From positions 682,001-746,000 of the forward strand of contig JAEPQK010000002.1 in assembly GCA_017640615.1 (NCBI GenBank): a stretch of DNA of 64,000 nucleotides, read 5' to 3'. How positions within the stretch are numbered: the first letter of the stretch is position 1; the number at the start of each line of letters is the position of its first letter. The stretch is from Rhizobiaceae bacterium (lineage in GTDB: Bacteria > Pseudomonadota > Alphaproteobacteria > Rhizobiales > Rhizobiaceae). This document shows, one piece after another, positions 1 through 8,599 of the stretch. Position numbers and translations under genes: made by a program. The notes under the pieces were generated by a model. The model was not told the DNA's origin. It worked only from the letters and a program-made list of their open reading frames with translations, and made no database searches.

Positions 1-432
1 CGCATTGGCCGCAGCGGGCGGCGGCGGAGGCGCCGCGGGTGCAGCCGGTGGCTGAGAGCTTTCGGTCGTTTGCCGCGCGCCCGGTTCTTCAACATGAGCG
101 CGTGGTTCGGCAGAAGCTCCACGCCGTGCCGGTGCCTGAAGCCGGATATTCTGCTCCACAACAATGTCGGTTGGCCCGCCGATCAGCACCAGATGCTCGA
201 CATCGTCGCGACGCACGAGCACGAGCCGCCGGTGGCTGTCGACCGCGGTTGCGTCCATCACCGCGAGCCGGGTTTTTCGGTTGCGTCCGCCGGCGACGAA
301 TGTGCCGAAGGTCAGTCCCCGCACGACTCTAATGATGACCAGCACGACGAGGAGCAGAATCAATGCTCCAAGCGTCCAGATCATCGCCGAAGCGTATTCA
401 GGTCCGGCAATGCTTTCCAGCCAAGCGCGCAT
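1..432 (-). CDS. FliO-like membrane protein, partial (C-terminus outside window)
   Basis: Minus-strand frame opening with ATG at 432 and running off the window at base 1, so 144 codons are seen without a stop. Residues about 16-37 are one hydrophobic membrane segment, followed by a basic stretch and a small beta-rich domain (VMDATAVDSHRRLVLVRRD, then HLVLIGG, near residues 58-86) that resembles FliO/MopB proteins. An Ala/Pro-rich tail begins near residue 120. FliO proteins help assemble the flagellar export gate in the inner membrane, but here the neighbour is cckA and no flagellar gene is visible, so a flagellar role is only inferred. A gagga about 11 bases upstream supports the start. It is divergent from cckA across 191 bp. 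Confidence 0.7.
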   Translation of the reverse strand, partial: MRAWLESIAGPEYASAMIWTLGALILLLVVLVIIRVVRGLTFGTFVAGGRNRKTRLAVMDATAVDSHRRLVLVRRDDVEHLVLIGGPTDIVVEQNIRLQAPARRGASAEPRAHVEEPGARQTTESSQPPAAPAAPPPPPAAANA

Positions 433-623
433 CTGATTGATTCCTCGTGGCCTCGATTGGCAAAAACGTATCGTGCCGGGGCTGTACCCGCAAGTTCACC
501 CACTGCTATCGGCTCCGCTGTCCCCCGCGCATCTTGCGGCTTTCGCCGACGGTGATGTATGCCGGTCAGCGGGTGAGGGGCGCCGCTTCCTGCCTTGTAG
601 CGAAGTACGGATACAAAGAGCGC
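433..623. promoter_or_regulatory. Divergent intergenic region between FliO-like gene and cckA
   Basis: 191 bp between two divergent starts must hold promoters for both genes. I could not pick out a convincing -35/-10 pair. The cckA frame can be extended back to a GTG at 447, but the extension is Arg/Cys-rich and looks non-coding, so I treat this stretch as intergenic. Confidence 0.4.
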
Positions 624-3209
624 ATGGCCAGGAAACCGGGTGTCGATTTTCAAACCGTGCCGATCATCGATGAAGGCACGCGCATCGGCCCCACCACACG
701 GCTGATAATATTCGCGATCATTCTTCTCGGTGCGGCGGTCTTTTTCGCGCTTTTCCGCGATTGGCTGGGCGATCAGTTCCTGCTCGGACTTCTGGGTGTG
801 CTGGCCATGATCGGCACTGGCTTCCTGTTCGCCGCCGCGATCGGCTTCATTCAGGTTGCGCCTTCCTCCGCCGCGGACGAGCTGGCCAAGTCGTTTGTGG
901 ACTCCATGGCGCAGGGACTGGTGATCACCGATCAGAAAGGCCGCATTGTTTATGCCAATGCCGCTTATGCTGACCTGACCGGTGCCACGTCGGCCAACGA
1001 CATCAAGACCGTCGAAGGCATGCTGCTCGACAAATCCGAGGCGGCGGCGACGCTGGTCCGGTTAGGCAATGCGCTGCGCGATGGTCATCAGGCCGAAGGC
1101 GAATTCCGCCTCTCGAAGTCGATCCGCCCCGGTGCCACCGATGGTGCCTGCTGGTATCGAACGCGTGCCCGCGCCTTCATGTTGCCGGGGCACCGCAACC
1201 CGTTTCACGCTTGGCAGATTTCGGACATTTCAGATGAGCGCGCCGAACAGGAGCGCTATTTCCTCGATCTGCAAAAGGCGATTGACCATCTCGATCATGC
1301 GCCGGCAGGCTTCGTCTCGGCTGATCCTGAAGGCCGCGTCACTTATCTCAACGCCACGCTGGCCGATTGGCTCGGCGTCGACCTCGCCAATTTCACGCCG
1401 GCCAGCCTGCGCCTGTCGGAAATCGTTGCGGGCGACGGCATGGCGCTGATCCACGCCGTAAAGGCCGAACCCGGCAAGACGCGCGATGTGGTCATCGATC
1501 TCGATCTCGCAACCCGCAAGGGCGAAGTATTGCCCGTGCGCTTCATGCAGCGGGCCAGTGCAAACCGCGACGGCACGCCCGGCCCCTCGCGAACAATCGT
1601 ATTGAATCGCAGCCATGGCACCGAAGCCGCGGGCGAAGATAGTGGCTCCGAGGTGCGGTTCACGCGCTTCTTCAATTCGACGCCGATGGCAATCGCAGGT
1701 GTCGACAGCGAAGGCCGCATATTGCGTACCAACGCGCCGTTCCTGTCGCTTTTTGCAAGCGTCGTGGATCAGCATGCGGTGGATCGCGGCGTGCGGCTCG
1801 AAGGCGTAATCCACGAGCGCGACCGCGCAGCCTTCAATGCCGCCCTTGAAAGGGCCCGCCAGCGGCAGGCGAATATCGAGCCGATCGACACAGTGTTCCC
1901 CGACAATGACGAGCGCCACATGCGCTTCTACGTCAATGCCATTGCCGACGAGGCGGGCGAGGGCGAAGAGGCCGCGATCGTCTACGCCGTCGAGACGACC
2001 GAGCAGAAGGCGCTCGAAGCGCAGATGGCGCAGAGCCAGAAGATGCAGGCGGTCGGCCAGCTGGCGGGCGGCATCGCGCATGACTTCAACAATGTGCTCA
2101 CCGCCATCATCATGGCGTCGGACCTGTTGCTGACCAACCACCGGCCGTCAGACCCGTCCTTCCAGGACATCATGAATATCAAGCAGAACGCCAACCGCGC
2201 CGCCTCGCTGGTGCGCCAGCTACTGGCATTCTCGCGCCGCCAGACAATGCGGCCGGAAGTACTGAACCTGACCGACGTGTTGGCCGATCTGCGCATGCTT
2301 CTGGCACGGCTTGTCGGCAACGACATCACCATGAACATCGAGCACGGTCGCGACCTGTGGCCGGTGCGTGCCGATATCGGCCAGTTCGAGCAAGTGATCG
2401 TCAATCTTGCGGTCAATGCGCGCGACGCCATGCCCGAAGGCGGCGAACTCACGATCCGCACGCGCAACGTCGAAGAAGCCGAGTGCGAAGGTTTTGGCCA
2501 CCGCGAACTCGCCAGAGCCGACTATGTGCTTGTTGAGGTGGAGGATACGGGCACTGGCATCGACCCGGATGTCATCCGCAAAGTCTTCGAGCCTTTCTTC
2601 ACAACCAAGGAAGTCGGCAAGGGCACAGGCCTTGGCCTTTCCATGGTCTACGGCATCATCAAGCAGACCGGCGGCTTTATCTTCTGCGATTCCGAGCTCG
2701 GCAAAGGCACCGTCTTCCGTATCTTCCTGCCGCGCCACGAAGTGGAAGCTGTTGCTGAAATAGATGCCGATGCACCGGCGCAGGCGGTGGCCGAGCAAAA
2801 GCCGGTAGCCGAGGCCAAAAAGGACCTTTCAGGCTCCGCCACCGTGCTTCTCGTGGAAGACGAGGATGCCGTGCGCATGGGCAATGTGCGCGCGCTCGCC
2901 TCGCGCGGTTACACCGTGCATGAGGCGTCTTCGGGTGTCGAGGCACTCGAGGTTTACAACGAGCTTGGCGGCAAGGTGGACATTGTCGTCTCGGACGTGG
3001 TGATGCCGGAGATGGACGGTCCGACGCTGCTGAAGGAACTGCGCAAGCTGCAGCCTGACATCCGCTTCATCTTCGTGTCCGGCTATGCGGAGGACGCTTT
3101 CGCCAAAAGCCTGCCGGCCGACGCGAAATTCGGCTTCCTACCTAAACCCTTCTCGCTGAAACAGCTCGCAACCACGGTGAAGGACATGTTGGATCGCGAG
3201 CCGGGGTGA
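624..3209 (+). CDS. cckA: Hybrid sensor histidine kinase CckA
   Basis: 861 residues. CckA is the inner-membrane hybrid kinase/phosphatase that feeds phosphate through ChpT to CtrA and CpdR, controlling the alphaproteobacterial cell cycle. Two membrane helices lie at about 25-43 and 50-77. Three PAS-like regions span about 85-460. The dimerisation/phosphoacceptor motif GGIAHDFNN puts the catalytic His at 486. The ATPase domain has NLAVNARDAMPEGG, DTGTGI and GTGLGLSMVYG (about 593-678). A C-terminal receiver domain (about 740-855) has its acceptor Asp at 791 in VVSDVVMPEMDG and the conserved Lys in FLPKPF. The AHDFNN form of the H-box plus the C-terminal receiver is diagnostic of CckA. The ATG at 624 follows aaagag. 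A consensus CtrA box lies directly downstream. Confidence 0.95.
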   Translation: MARKPGVDFQTVPIIDEGTRIGPTTRLIIFAIILLGAAVFFALFRDWLGDQFLLGLLGVLAMIGTGFLFAAAIGFIQVAPSSAADELAKSFVDSMAQGLVITDQKGRIVYANAAYADLTGATSANDIKTVEGMLLDKSEAAATLVRLGNALRDGHQAEGEFRLSKSIRPGATDGACWYRTRARAFMLPGHRNPFHAWQISDISDERAEQERYFLDLQKAIDHLDHAPAGFVSADPEGRVTYLNATLADWLGVDLANFTPASLRLSEIVAGDGMALIHAVKAEPGKTRDVVIDLDLATRKGEVLPVRFMQRASANRDGTPGPSRTIVLNRSHGTEAAGEDSGSEVRFTRFFNSTPMAIAGVDSEGRILRTNAPFLSLFASVVDQHAVDRGVRLEGVIHERDRAAFNAALERARQRQANIEPIDTVFPDNDERHMRFYVNAIADEAGEGEEAAIVYAVETTEQKALEAQMAQSQKMQAVGQLAGGIAHDFNNVLTAIIMASDLLLTNHRPSDPSFQDIMNIKQNANRAASLVRQLLAFSRRQTMRPEVLNLTDVLADLRMLLARLVGNDITMNIEHGRDLWPVRADIGQFEQVIVNLAVNARDAMPEGGELTIRTRNVEEAECEGFGHRELARADYVLVEVEDTGTGIDPDVIRKVFEPFFTTKEVGKGTGLGLSMVYGIIKQTGGFIFCDSELGKGTVFRIFLPRHEVEAVAEIDADAPAQAVAEQKPVAEAKKDLSGSATVLLVEDEDAVRMGNVRALASRGYTVHEASSGVEALEVYNELGGKVDIVVSDVVMPEMDGPTLLKELRKLQPDIRFIFVSGYAEDAFAKSLPADAKFGFLPKPFSLKQLATTVKDMLDREPG

Positions 3210-3215
3210 ATCGCC

Positions 3216-3231
3216 TTAACTGGTCGTTAAC
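3216..3231 (+). promoter_or_regulatory. Consensus CtrA-binding box
   Basis: The sequence TTAA-CTGGTCG-TTAAC matches the full CtrA consensus TTAA-N7-TTAAC exactly. It lies 6 bp after the cckA stop and 47 bp before the start of the small secreted protein at 3279, where it could act as a promoter element for that gene. Its position beside the gene for the kinase that activates CtrA strengthens the call, but binding is inferred. Confidence 0.6.
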
Positions 3232-3278
3232 CATACGAGAGCAGCATCTGCTTGGGAGGAGACCCAAGGAGAACCGTC

Positions 3279-3632
3279 ATGTTCTTGCAGGGCATCCCCA
3301 AGCTACGCGCCGGCTTGAAAGGCGCGATGCTGCTCTCAGCGTTCTTCCATGTGTTTCCCGCAATTGCGCACGACGCGCTGCCTACCAGCGCCATGCCGCA
3401 GGGCTGGTCCTACCCGCTCGCCTGCTGCTCAGGCTATGACTGTCGCGAGGTATCGCACAGCCAGATCAAGGAAGGCCCGGCCGGCTACGTGATCGCCAGC
3501 ACGGGCGAGCTCATTCCGATGACCGATCGTAAAGTGAAGCCGTCACCCGATGGCGAGTTTCACTGGTGCTCGGTCGCTGGCAAGGATGACGGAAAGACGA
3601 TCTGCCTGTTCGTTCCGCCGCGCGCGTTCTAA
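3279..3632 (+). CDS. Small secreted Cys-containing protein, unknown function
   Basis: 117 residues from the ATG at 3279, which has aaggag 8 bases upstream. Residues 1-30 (two basic residues, then GAMLLSAFFHVFPAIAHDA) look like a Sec signal peptide, so the product is probably periplasmic. The mature part has four Cys in two clusters (CCSGYDC and WCSVAGKDDGKTIC), suggesting disulfides, and ends in LFVPPRAF. I recognise it as a type of short conserved protein seen in rhizobia but know no function. A consensus CtrA box sits 47 bp upstream, so cell-cycle control is possible. An imperfect hairpin (aagccgg/ccggctt) lies after the stop near 3648-3680 and could act in termination. Confidence 0.75.
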   Translation: MFLQGIPKLRAGLKGAMLLSAFFHVFPAIAHDALPTSAMPQGWSYPLACCSGYDCREVSHSQIKEGPAGYVIASTGELIPMTDRKVKPSPDGEFHWCSVAGKDDGKTICLFVPPRAF

Positions 3633-3776
3633 GTGCCAGCTCACTGAAAGCCGGACCGGGCAGAACGAAACTCCCGGCTTGCAAAATTGGTCGGACCAGA
3701 TTGCCCTCACGGGTGGTTTGCGCTAGCATCCTATTATTTCGAGCTACGAAAAAATGCTCGGTGGGAGGGATGCGAG

Positions 3777-4403
3777 ATGGCTGGCAAGAAGATATTGATG
3801 CTCGTTGGCGAGTATAGCGAGGAGTACGAGATCTTTGTGTTCGAACAGGCGATGCATGCCGTCGGGCACAAGGTGCATGTAATCTGCCCGGACAAGAAGG
3901 CGGGCGACATGATCAAGACGTCGCTGCACGATTTCGAGGGCCAGCAGACTTACACCGAGAAACTTGGCCACGACTATTACGTCAACAAGACCTTCGGCGA
4001 GGTGAATGTCGAGGAATATGACGCGGTCTATTGTGCGGGCGGGCGGGGACCGGAATACATCCGCATCGATCCCCGCGTACAGGCGATCGTCCGGCATTTC
4101 CACGAGGCGGGCAAGCCGATCTTCACGATCTGTCACGGAGTGCAGATACTCATTGCCGTCGATGGCGTGGTCCGCGGCAGAGAAGTAGCTGCGCTGCATT
4201 ATTGCGAGCCGGAAGTTACCTTGGCTGGCGGCAAATATGTCGACGTGCCGGCCGACGGCGCACATGTCGATGGCAATATCGTTTCGGCCAAGGGCTGGCC
4301 TGGCCTGTCAAACTTCATACGGGAATGCCTCACTGTGCTGGGCACGCAGATCAGCCACGGAGAAGCCCTGCAGGAGGATCGAAAAGTCCGCAGTGCGGCC
4401 TAG
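3777..4403 (+). CDS. DJ-1/PfpI family protein (class I glutamine amidotransferase-like)
   Basis: 208 residues, close to the usual size of DJ-1/PfpI proteins. The fold signature is clear: an N-terminal beta strand KKILMLVGEYSEEYE with the conserved acidic residue, then YDAVYCAGGRGPEYI, then the nucleophile elbow FTICHGVQIL with Cys119 followed by His120. Members act as proteases, glyoxalases or deglycases, or chaperones, and the sequence alone does not say which. The ATG at 3777 is preferred over upstream in-frame starts because gggaggga lies 7-14 bases before it. No operon partner is evident, since the next gene runs the other way. Confidence 0.85.
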   Translation: MAGKKILMLVGEYSEEYEIFVFEQAMHAVGHKVHVICPDKKAGDMIKTSLHDFEGQQTYTEKLGHDYYVNKTFGEVNVEEYDAVYCAGGRGPEYIRIDPRVQAIVRHFHEAGKPIFTICHGVQILIAVDGVVRGREVAALHYCEPEVTLAGGKYVDVPADGAHVDGNIVSAKGWPGLSNFIRECLTVLGTQISHGEALQEDRKVRSAA

Positions 4404-4430
4404 TGCACCCGCGCAGATGAGGCTTGTTAG

Positions 4431-4676
4431 CTAGTCAGCTTCAGCGGCGCCTTCGGCCTCGTCGCCGGGCGCATTGTCCAGCACGCCGAAATCTTGCGAG
4501 CGCACACCGGTGCCAGCGGCAAGGAATCCTTCCGCGGCCAGCCCGCGCCGGAGCAGTTCGCGGACGGCCGCCGCCCTGCTGGGCATCCGGTTTCCGAACC
4601 TGAAGTCCTCAAGTGCTTGCAGCTCATCAGCATTTAGCATGATCTGCAGGCGCTCTTCCCGCTCGCGCTGGCTCAT
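4431..4676 (-). CDS. Small protein with ribbon-helix-helix-like core
   Basis: 81 residues on the minus strand. The first 50 residues (LQIMLNADELQALEDFRF, then NRMPSRAAAVRELLRRGL) follow the strand-helix-helix pattern of ribbon-helix-helix DNA-binding proteins or antitoxins, with a short beta strand, an S-R-A-A helix start and a final basic helix. The C-terminal 25 residues are acidic and low in complexity. ggagaaaagag ends four bases before the ATG. No toxin partner is visible: the next gene upstream is on the other strand and downstream lies the convergent DJ-1 gene. Function is not known. A DNA-binding role is inferred from the pattern only. Confidence 0.6.
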   Translation of the reverse strand: MSQREREERLQIMLNADELQALEDFRFGNRMPSRAAAVRELLRRGLAAEGFLAAGTGVRSQDFGVLDNAPGDEAEGAAEAD

Positions 4677-4881
4677 CCTCTTTTCTCCGAACAGCCGCTA
4701 CGCCTACGCGACCGTGCAAAGTTAGTAACTGATGCAATTTGGCCAATCTTAGGCAATGACATATTGCTGTACAAGTGGTAGTTGGCGCGACACGCTACAC
4801 TGCGCATTCATATCTAACACATTGAGAATAATAATGTTTTTCCTGTTCATGCGCTTCGGTGCATGCTAGGGTGCAGATGTT
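4677..4881. other. Intergenic region, AT-richer than surroundings
   Basis: 205 bp between divergent starts. The base composition is clearly more AT-rich than the flanking genes, especially around 4735-4850. I see no strong terminator, tRNA or repeat. A promoter for the minus-strand gene at 4676 and one for the weak gene at 4882 should lie here. Confidence 0.4.
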
Positions 4882-5136
4882 GTGAATATCTCAAATTTCC
4901 CTCCGGGGACGACGACGCGGTCACCCATGGAGTTACTTATCGCAGATCTCAGAGCAGAGTTGGCAGCGGTAGCTGCCGACCAGCGATCTGTCGTTGACGT
5001 CAACGAATTAGTCGATGGTGCGATTGCCAGACATCCGGCTTGCACTGACCGTAACCGTATCGAAGCCCTCGTGGTTTGGCTTGCCGATGAGCTGCAGTTG
5101 CCTTTGATGTTGGGCGCTCGCAAGGCAACTGGCTAA
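4882..5136 (+). CDS. Short hypothetical protein
   Basis: 84 codons from a GTG at 4882, or 69 from an ATG at 4927 (MELLIADLRAELAAVAADQ), which looks like the more natural start because the upstream residues are irregular. The predicted protein is mostly helical, acidic and without membrane segments or recognisable domains. No clear ribosome site precedes either start. The opposite strand has an overlapping frame of similar length, but that one is Ser/Thr-rich and looks like a shadow. It ends one base before the pccB stop, convergent with it. Function unknown, and existence only moderately supported. Confidence 0.4.
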   Translation: MNISNFPPGTTTRSPMELLIADLRAELAAVAADQRSVVDVNELVDGAIARHPACTDRNRIEALVVWLADELQLPLMLGARKATG

Positions 5137-5137
5137 G

Positions 5138-6670
5138 CTAGAGCGGAATATTGTCGTGCTTCTTCCAGGGGTTGGTGAGTTCCTTGTTGCGCAGCAGCCT
5201 GAGCCCGCGGGCCACGCGCCGGCGCGTGGAATGCGGCATGATTACTTCGTCCACATAGCCGCGCTCTGCCGCCACGAAGGGTGACAGGAAGCGATCTTCA
5301 TATTCCTTCGTGTGCCGGGCGATCTTTTCGGGATCGTTGATGTCCTTGCGGTAAATGATCTCGACCGCGCCTTTCGCGCCCATCACGGCGATCTGCGCGC
5401 TCGGCCAGGCATAGTTCAGGTCTCCGCGAAGGTGCTTTGACGCCATCACGTCATACGCGCCGCCGAAGGCCTTGCGGGTGATGATCGTGATTTTCGGAAC
5501 GGTCGCTTCAGCATAGGCGAAGAGCAGCTTCGCACCGTGCTTGATGAGCCCGCCATATTCCTGCGCAGTACCAGGCAAAAAGCCCGGGACATCGACGAAA
5601 GTCACGATCGGGATGGAAAAGCAGTCGCAGAAACGCACGAAACGCGCCGCCTTGCGGCTGGCGTCGCTGTCGAGCACGCCGGCCAGTACCATGGGCTGGT
5701 TGGCGACAATACCGACCGTGCGGCCTTCGACGCGGCCGAAGCCAGTCACGATGTTCTTGGCGAAGGACGGCTGGATTTCGAAGAAATCGGCTTCGTCCAC
5801 CGTCTTCAGGATCAGCTCGCGAATGTCATAGGGCTTGTTGGCGTTGTCCGGCACGAGCGTATCGAGTGAATAGTCTTCATCGGCCGCGGTCTGATGGCAG
5901 TCGATTTCGGGAAGATCGCTCGTGTTTGAAAGCGGCAGGAAATCGACCAGCCGGCGCATCTGCAGAAGCGCTTCAACGTCATTGTCGTATGCGCCGTCGG
6001 CGATGGAGGATTTCGTGGTGTGAACGCTGGCGCCGCCGAGTTGCTCGGCCGTCACCGTTTCGTTTGTGACGGTCTTCACCACATCCGGGCCAGTGACGAA
6101 CATGTAGGACGTGTCGCGCACCATGAAGATGAAATCCGTCATGGCAGGCGAATAAACATCGCCGCCCGCGCACGGGCCCATAATCACCGAGATTTGTGGA
6201 ATGACGCCGGAGGCAAGCACATTGCGCTGGAAGATTTCCGCGTAGCCGCCAAGCGCGGCTACGCCTTCCTGAATGCGCGCGCCGCCGGCATCATAGAGCC
6301 CGATGATCGGCGCGCGGTTCTTGAGCGCCATTTCCTGAACCTTCACGACCTTTTCGGCCTGCGCTTCCGAAAGCGAACCGCCGAACACGGTGAAGTCCTT
6401 GGCGAACACGAAGATCGGCCGGCCGTTCACCGTGCCCCAGCCGGTGACCACGCCGTCGCCGGCAATCTTGGTGTTCTCCATGCCGAAATCGGTGGAGCGG
6501 TGCTCCACGAACATGTCGAATTCTTCGAAGGTACCTTCGTCCAGAAAGACAGAGATACGTTCGCGCGCCGTCAGCTTGCCGCGCTTGTGCTGCGCCTCGA
6601 TACGTGCCTGGCCGCCACCGGCCCGGGCGATTTCACGCCGGCGTTCAAGCTCGGCAAGCACTTCCTTCAT
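5138..6670 (-). CDS. pccB: Propionyl-CoA carboxylase beta subunit
   Basis: 510 residues, the normal size for PccB. It is the carboxyltransferase half of biotin-dependent propionyl-CoA carboxylase, which makes methylmalonyl-CoA from propionyl-CoA in the cytoplasm. The N-terminal crotonase-fold domain has [16 protein letters not shown] and [18 protein letters not shown]. The C-terminal domain has [17 protein letters not shown] and the motif [16 protein letters not shown], all typical of acyl-CoA carboxyltransferases with propionyl preference. The biotin carboxylase subunit gene pccA is not in the window, and downstream (below 5138) lie only small genes, so the operon is either split or minimal. 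The ATG is preceded by gggga. Confidence 0.93.
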   Translation of the reverse strand: MKEVLAELERRREIARAGGGQARIEAQHKRGKLTARERISVFLDEGTFEEFDMFVEHRSTDFGMENTKIAGDGVVTGWGTVNGRPIFVFAKDFTVFGGSLSEAQAEKVVKVQEMALKNRAPIIGLYDAGGARIQEGVAALGGYAEIFQRNVLASGVIPQISVIMGPCAGGDVYSPAMTDFIFMVRDTSYMFVTGPDVVKTVTNETVTAEQLGGASVHTTKSSIADGAYDNDVEALLQMRRLVDFLPLSNTSDLPEIDCHQTAADEDYSLDTLVPDNANKPYDIRELILKTVDEADFFEIQPSFAKNIVTGFGRVEGRTVGIVANQPMVLAGVLDSDASRKAARFVRFCDCFSIPIVTFVDVPGFLPGTAQEYGGLIKHGAKLLFAYAEATVPKITIITRKAFGGAYDVMASKHLRGDLNYAWPSAQIAVMGAKGAVEIIYRKDINDPEKIARHTKEYEDRFLSPFVAAERGYVDEVIMPHSTRRRVARGLRLLRNKELTNPWKKHDNIPL

Positions 6671-6771
6671 CGACGATCCCCCGCGCCACCTAGCGCATCA
6701 TCTAAGTCTGTTACCACGATTGCCTGCGCTGGCAAGCGAGCGCCTGCGCGGTACGGCTTTGCCTTTATGCG

Positions 6772-7212
6772 CTACCAGCTTCCGGTGTTTTCCATCGAAG
6801 CCCAGGGCTCGGCCTTTTCCTGCGCGCCGCCTTTCTGCAGCAGTTCGAACGAGATGTTGTCGGGCGACCGCACGAATGCCATGCGGCCGTCGCGCGGTGG
6901 CCGGTTGATCGTCACACCGGCATCCATGAGCTTCTGGCAGGTGGCGTAGATGTCATCGACCTCATAGGCGAGGTGGCCGAAATTGCGGCCGCCGGAATAT
7001 TCCTCCGGATCCCAGTTGTAGGTGAGTTCCAGCAACGGCGCCGCAGATGATTTTCCGGCTTCGACGTCGTCGGAAGCGGCGAGAAAAATGAGGGTGAAGC
7101 GGCCGGCCTCGTTTTCGATCCGGCGCGTTTCGACCATGCCCATCTTGTTGCAGTAAAAATCGAGCGATTGGTCGATATCGGTCACCCGGACCATGGTGTG
7201 CAGATAACGCAT
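6772..7212 (-). CDS. gloA: Lactoylglutathione lyase (glyoxalase I)
   Basis: 146 residues of one VOC-fold subunit with both paired modules. The four metal ligands expected of glyoxalase I are present: His5 in MRYLHTMVRV, Glu62 in LLELTYNW, His80 in NFGHLAYEVDD and Glu123 in SFELLQK. The enzyme isomerises the methylglyoxal-glutathione hemithioacetal to S-lactoylglutathione in the cytoplasm. Its length and lack of the long insert fit the Ni/Co-type bacterial enzyme. It is oriented like pccB, 101 bp away, and may or may not be co-transcribed. The family also includes methylmalonyl-CoA epimerase, tempting beside pccB, but the MRYLHTMVRVTDID start and NWDPEEY loop are GloA-like. Confidence 0.85.
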   Translation of the reverse strand: MRYLHTMVRVTDIDQSLDFYCNKMGMVETRRIENEAGRFTLIFLAASDDVEAGKSSAAPLLELTYNWDPEEYSGGRNFGHLAYEVDDIYATCQKLMDAGVTINRPPRDGRMAFVRSPDNISFELLQKGGAQEKAEPWASMENTGSW

Positions 7213-7354
7213 TGAGAGCCTCCATTGCGGTTGGGTGACTGTTTAGGACGCCGCCGCATGGGCCCGCAACCGGCTAGCGCCGCTTCCTTGGTCGAACAAA
7301 GCACAAGGAAAGCATCGGCTTGTCATGCTTGTGTTGAAAAAATTGGGGCGGCCC

Positions 7355-7384
7355 TTGCTAACAATCGATTTGAAAGTGTTATCC
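7355..7384 (+). promoter_or_regulatory. Candidate sigma-70 promoter for the cold-shock protein gene
   Basis: TTGCTA and TTATCC are separated by 18 bp, about 58 bases before the ATG of the double cold-shock protein. The match to the alphaproteobacterial housekeeping consensus is moderate. The surrounding 7330-7390 stretch is locally AT-rich. The implied leader of roughly 50 nt could carry cold-responsive structure, which I did not model. Confidence 0.4.
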
Positions 7385-7442
7385 TGTCGCCAGGAATCAG
7401 TTGCGCCTGCGGGTATTGCGGAAGCGGGAAGGGTGCGTTCGG

Positions 7443-8039
7443 ATGGGGGACAAGTCCTCGTCGGAAAGGCGGAGCGAGGCTAATCAACCGGTACTCGCCA
7501 ACGAGGAGCGGGCCGATCAGGAAGCCCTGATCGAGGTTTCCGGCGCGATCAAATGGTTCGACGTGGCCAAAGGCTACGGTTTCATTCTGCCAGACGACAA
7601 GTCTCATGGCGACGTGCTGCTGCACGTAACCTGTCTGCGCCGCGATGGTTTTCAGACCGCGCTGGAAGGTGCACGCGTTGCTTGCCTTGCGCGCCAGGGC
7701 GATCGCGGCCTTCAGGCCTTCAAGGTTCTGTCCATGGACGCCTCAACCGCGGTGCATCCGGCCGAACAGGCGCCAGACCGTACTCATGTGTCGGTGACGC
7801 CAGAAAGCGGACTGGAACGCGCTCTGGTCAAGTGGTTCAACCGCACCAAGGGTTTTGGTTTCCTGACCATGGGTGAGGGCACAGAGGACATTTTCGTCCA
7901 TATGGAAACGTTGCGGCGCTATGGCGTGACCGAGCTGCGGCCTGGCCAGGTGGTGTTGGTGCGCTTCGGGCGCGGCGAAAAAGGCCTTATGGCTGCCGAA
8001 ATCTATCCGGATATGGGAACCCTGCCGGTTTCGCACTAA
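7443..8039 (+). CDS. Cold-shock protein with two cold-shock domains
   Basis: 198 residues containing two complete cold-shock domains joined by a flexible linker. Domain 1 (about 30-98) has [17 protein letters not shown], and domain 2 (about 124-190) has [17 protein letters not shown] followed by [11 protein letters not shown]. Both carry RNP1-like aromatic motifs (KGYGFI, KGFGFL); domain 2 has the usual FVH RNP2 motif, whereas domain 1 has LLHV. This duplicated, nearly 200-residue form is common in Rhizobiales and distinct from the 70-residue CspA. It likely binds single-stranded RNA or DNA as a chaperone. The ATG at 7443 is chosen because the family starts with a short charged leader; a ggaag motif lies upstream. 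Confidence 0.88.
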   Translation: MGDKSSSERRSEANQPVLANEERADQEALIEVSGAIKWFDVAKGYGFILPDDKSHGDVLLHVTCLRRDGFQTALEGARVACLARQGDRGLQAFKVLSMDASTAVHPAEQAPDRTHVSVTPESGLERALVKWFNRTKGFGFLTMGEGTEDIFVHMETLRRYGVTELRPGQVVLVRFGRGEKGLMAAEIYPDMGTLPVSH

Positions 8040-8064
8040 AGCGACCGGAACTCAGGGAGCATCC

Positions 8065-8568
8065 ATGCCTCGGCTTGCGGCAAGCATCGCCACACTTCTG
8101 TCAGCTCTGATTTTCGCGTTTTCGCTCACCGGTCTGTCCGCGTCGGCGCAAAGCGGTCAGCCCATGCTGCTCCCCGTCGATCCGAACCCGCTGATTGTCG
8201 ATGCGACCGGCGGCGAAACCGAGTTCACAGTCGAGATCGCCGACAGCAATGCAGAGCGTTCGCGTGGGCTGATGTACCGGCAGGACCTGCCCAAAATGCG
8301 CGGCATGCTCTTCGTGTTCGAAGACACCCGACGGGTCGCGTTCTGGATGAAAAATACACCGCTGCCGCTTGATCTCATTTTCATCGGTGAGGATGGGCGG
8401 GTGCGCACTGTCGGCCGCGGCGAGCCTTTTTCAGAAGCCCCGATTGCAGCCGCCGGACCCGTTCGTTTCGTGCTGGAGGTTCATCAGGGCACGGCCGCTG
8501 CGCTTGGCATCTCAGCCGGTGACAGGTTGCGCCACCCGGTGATCGACGCTATCGCAGAAGACAGATGA
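8065..8568 (+). CDS. DUF192 family secreted protein
   Basis: 167 residues. Residues 1-30 form a Sec signal peptide (LLSALIFAFSLTGLSASAQS). The mature part carries the DUF192 pattern: a strand-rich start, ERSRGLMYRQDL, GMLFVFEDTRRVAFWMKNT, PLPLDLIFI and a final beta segment. DUF192 proteins are small compact beta proteins of unknown biochemical role, found in periplasm or cytoplasm. cagggagc lies just before the ATG at 8065. The gene follows the cold-shock protein by 25 bp on the same strand, as in related rhizobial genomes, so the two are probably co-transcribed. Confidence 0.85.
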   Translation: MPRLAASIATLLSALIFAFSLTGLSASAQSGQPMLLPVDPNPLIVDATGGETEFTVEIADSNAERSRGLMYRQDLPKMRGMLFVFEDTRRVAFWMKNTPLPLDLIFIGEDGRVRTVGRGEPFSEAPIAAAGPVRFVLEVHQGTAAALGISAGDRLRHPVIDAIAEDR

Positions 8569-8599
8569 ACTGGCATTTGCGGGGAGCGCAGCCTTCGGA

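Noticed and set aside
4866-5123. Minus-strand 85-codon frame opposite the small hypothetical gene at 4882
   Set aside because: It is Ser/Thr/Ala-rich with irregular composition; the plus-strand frame looks more coding-like, though it is weak too.
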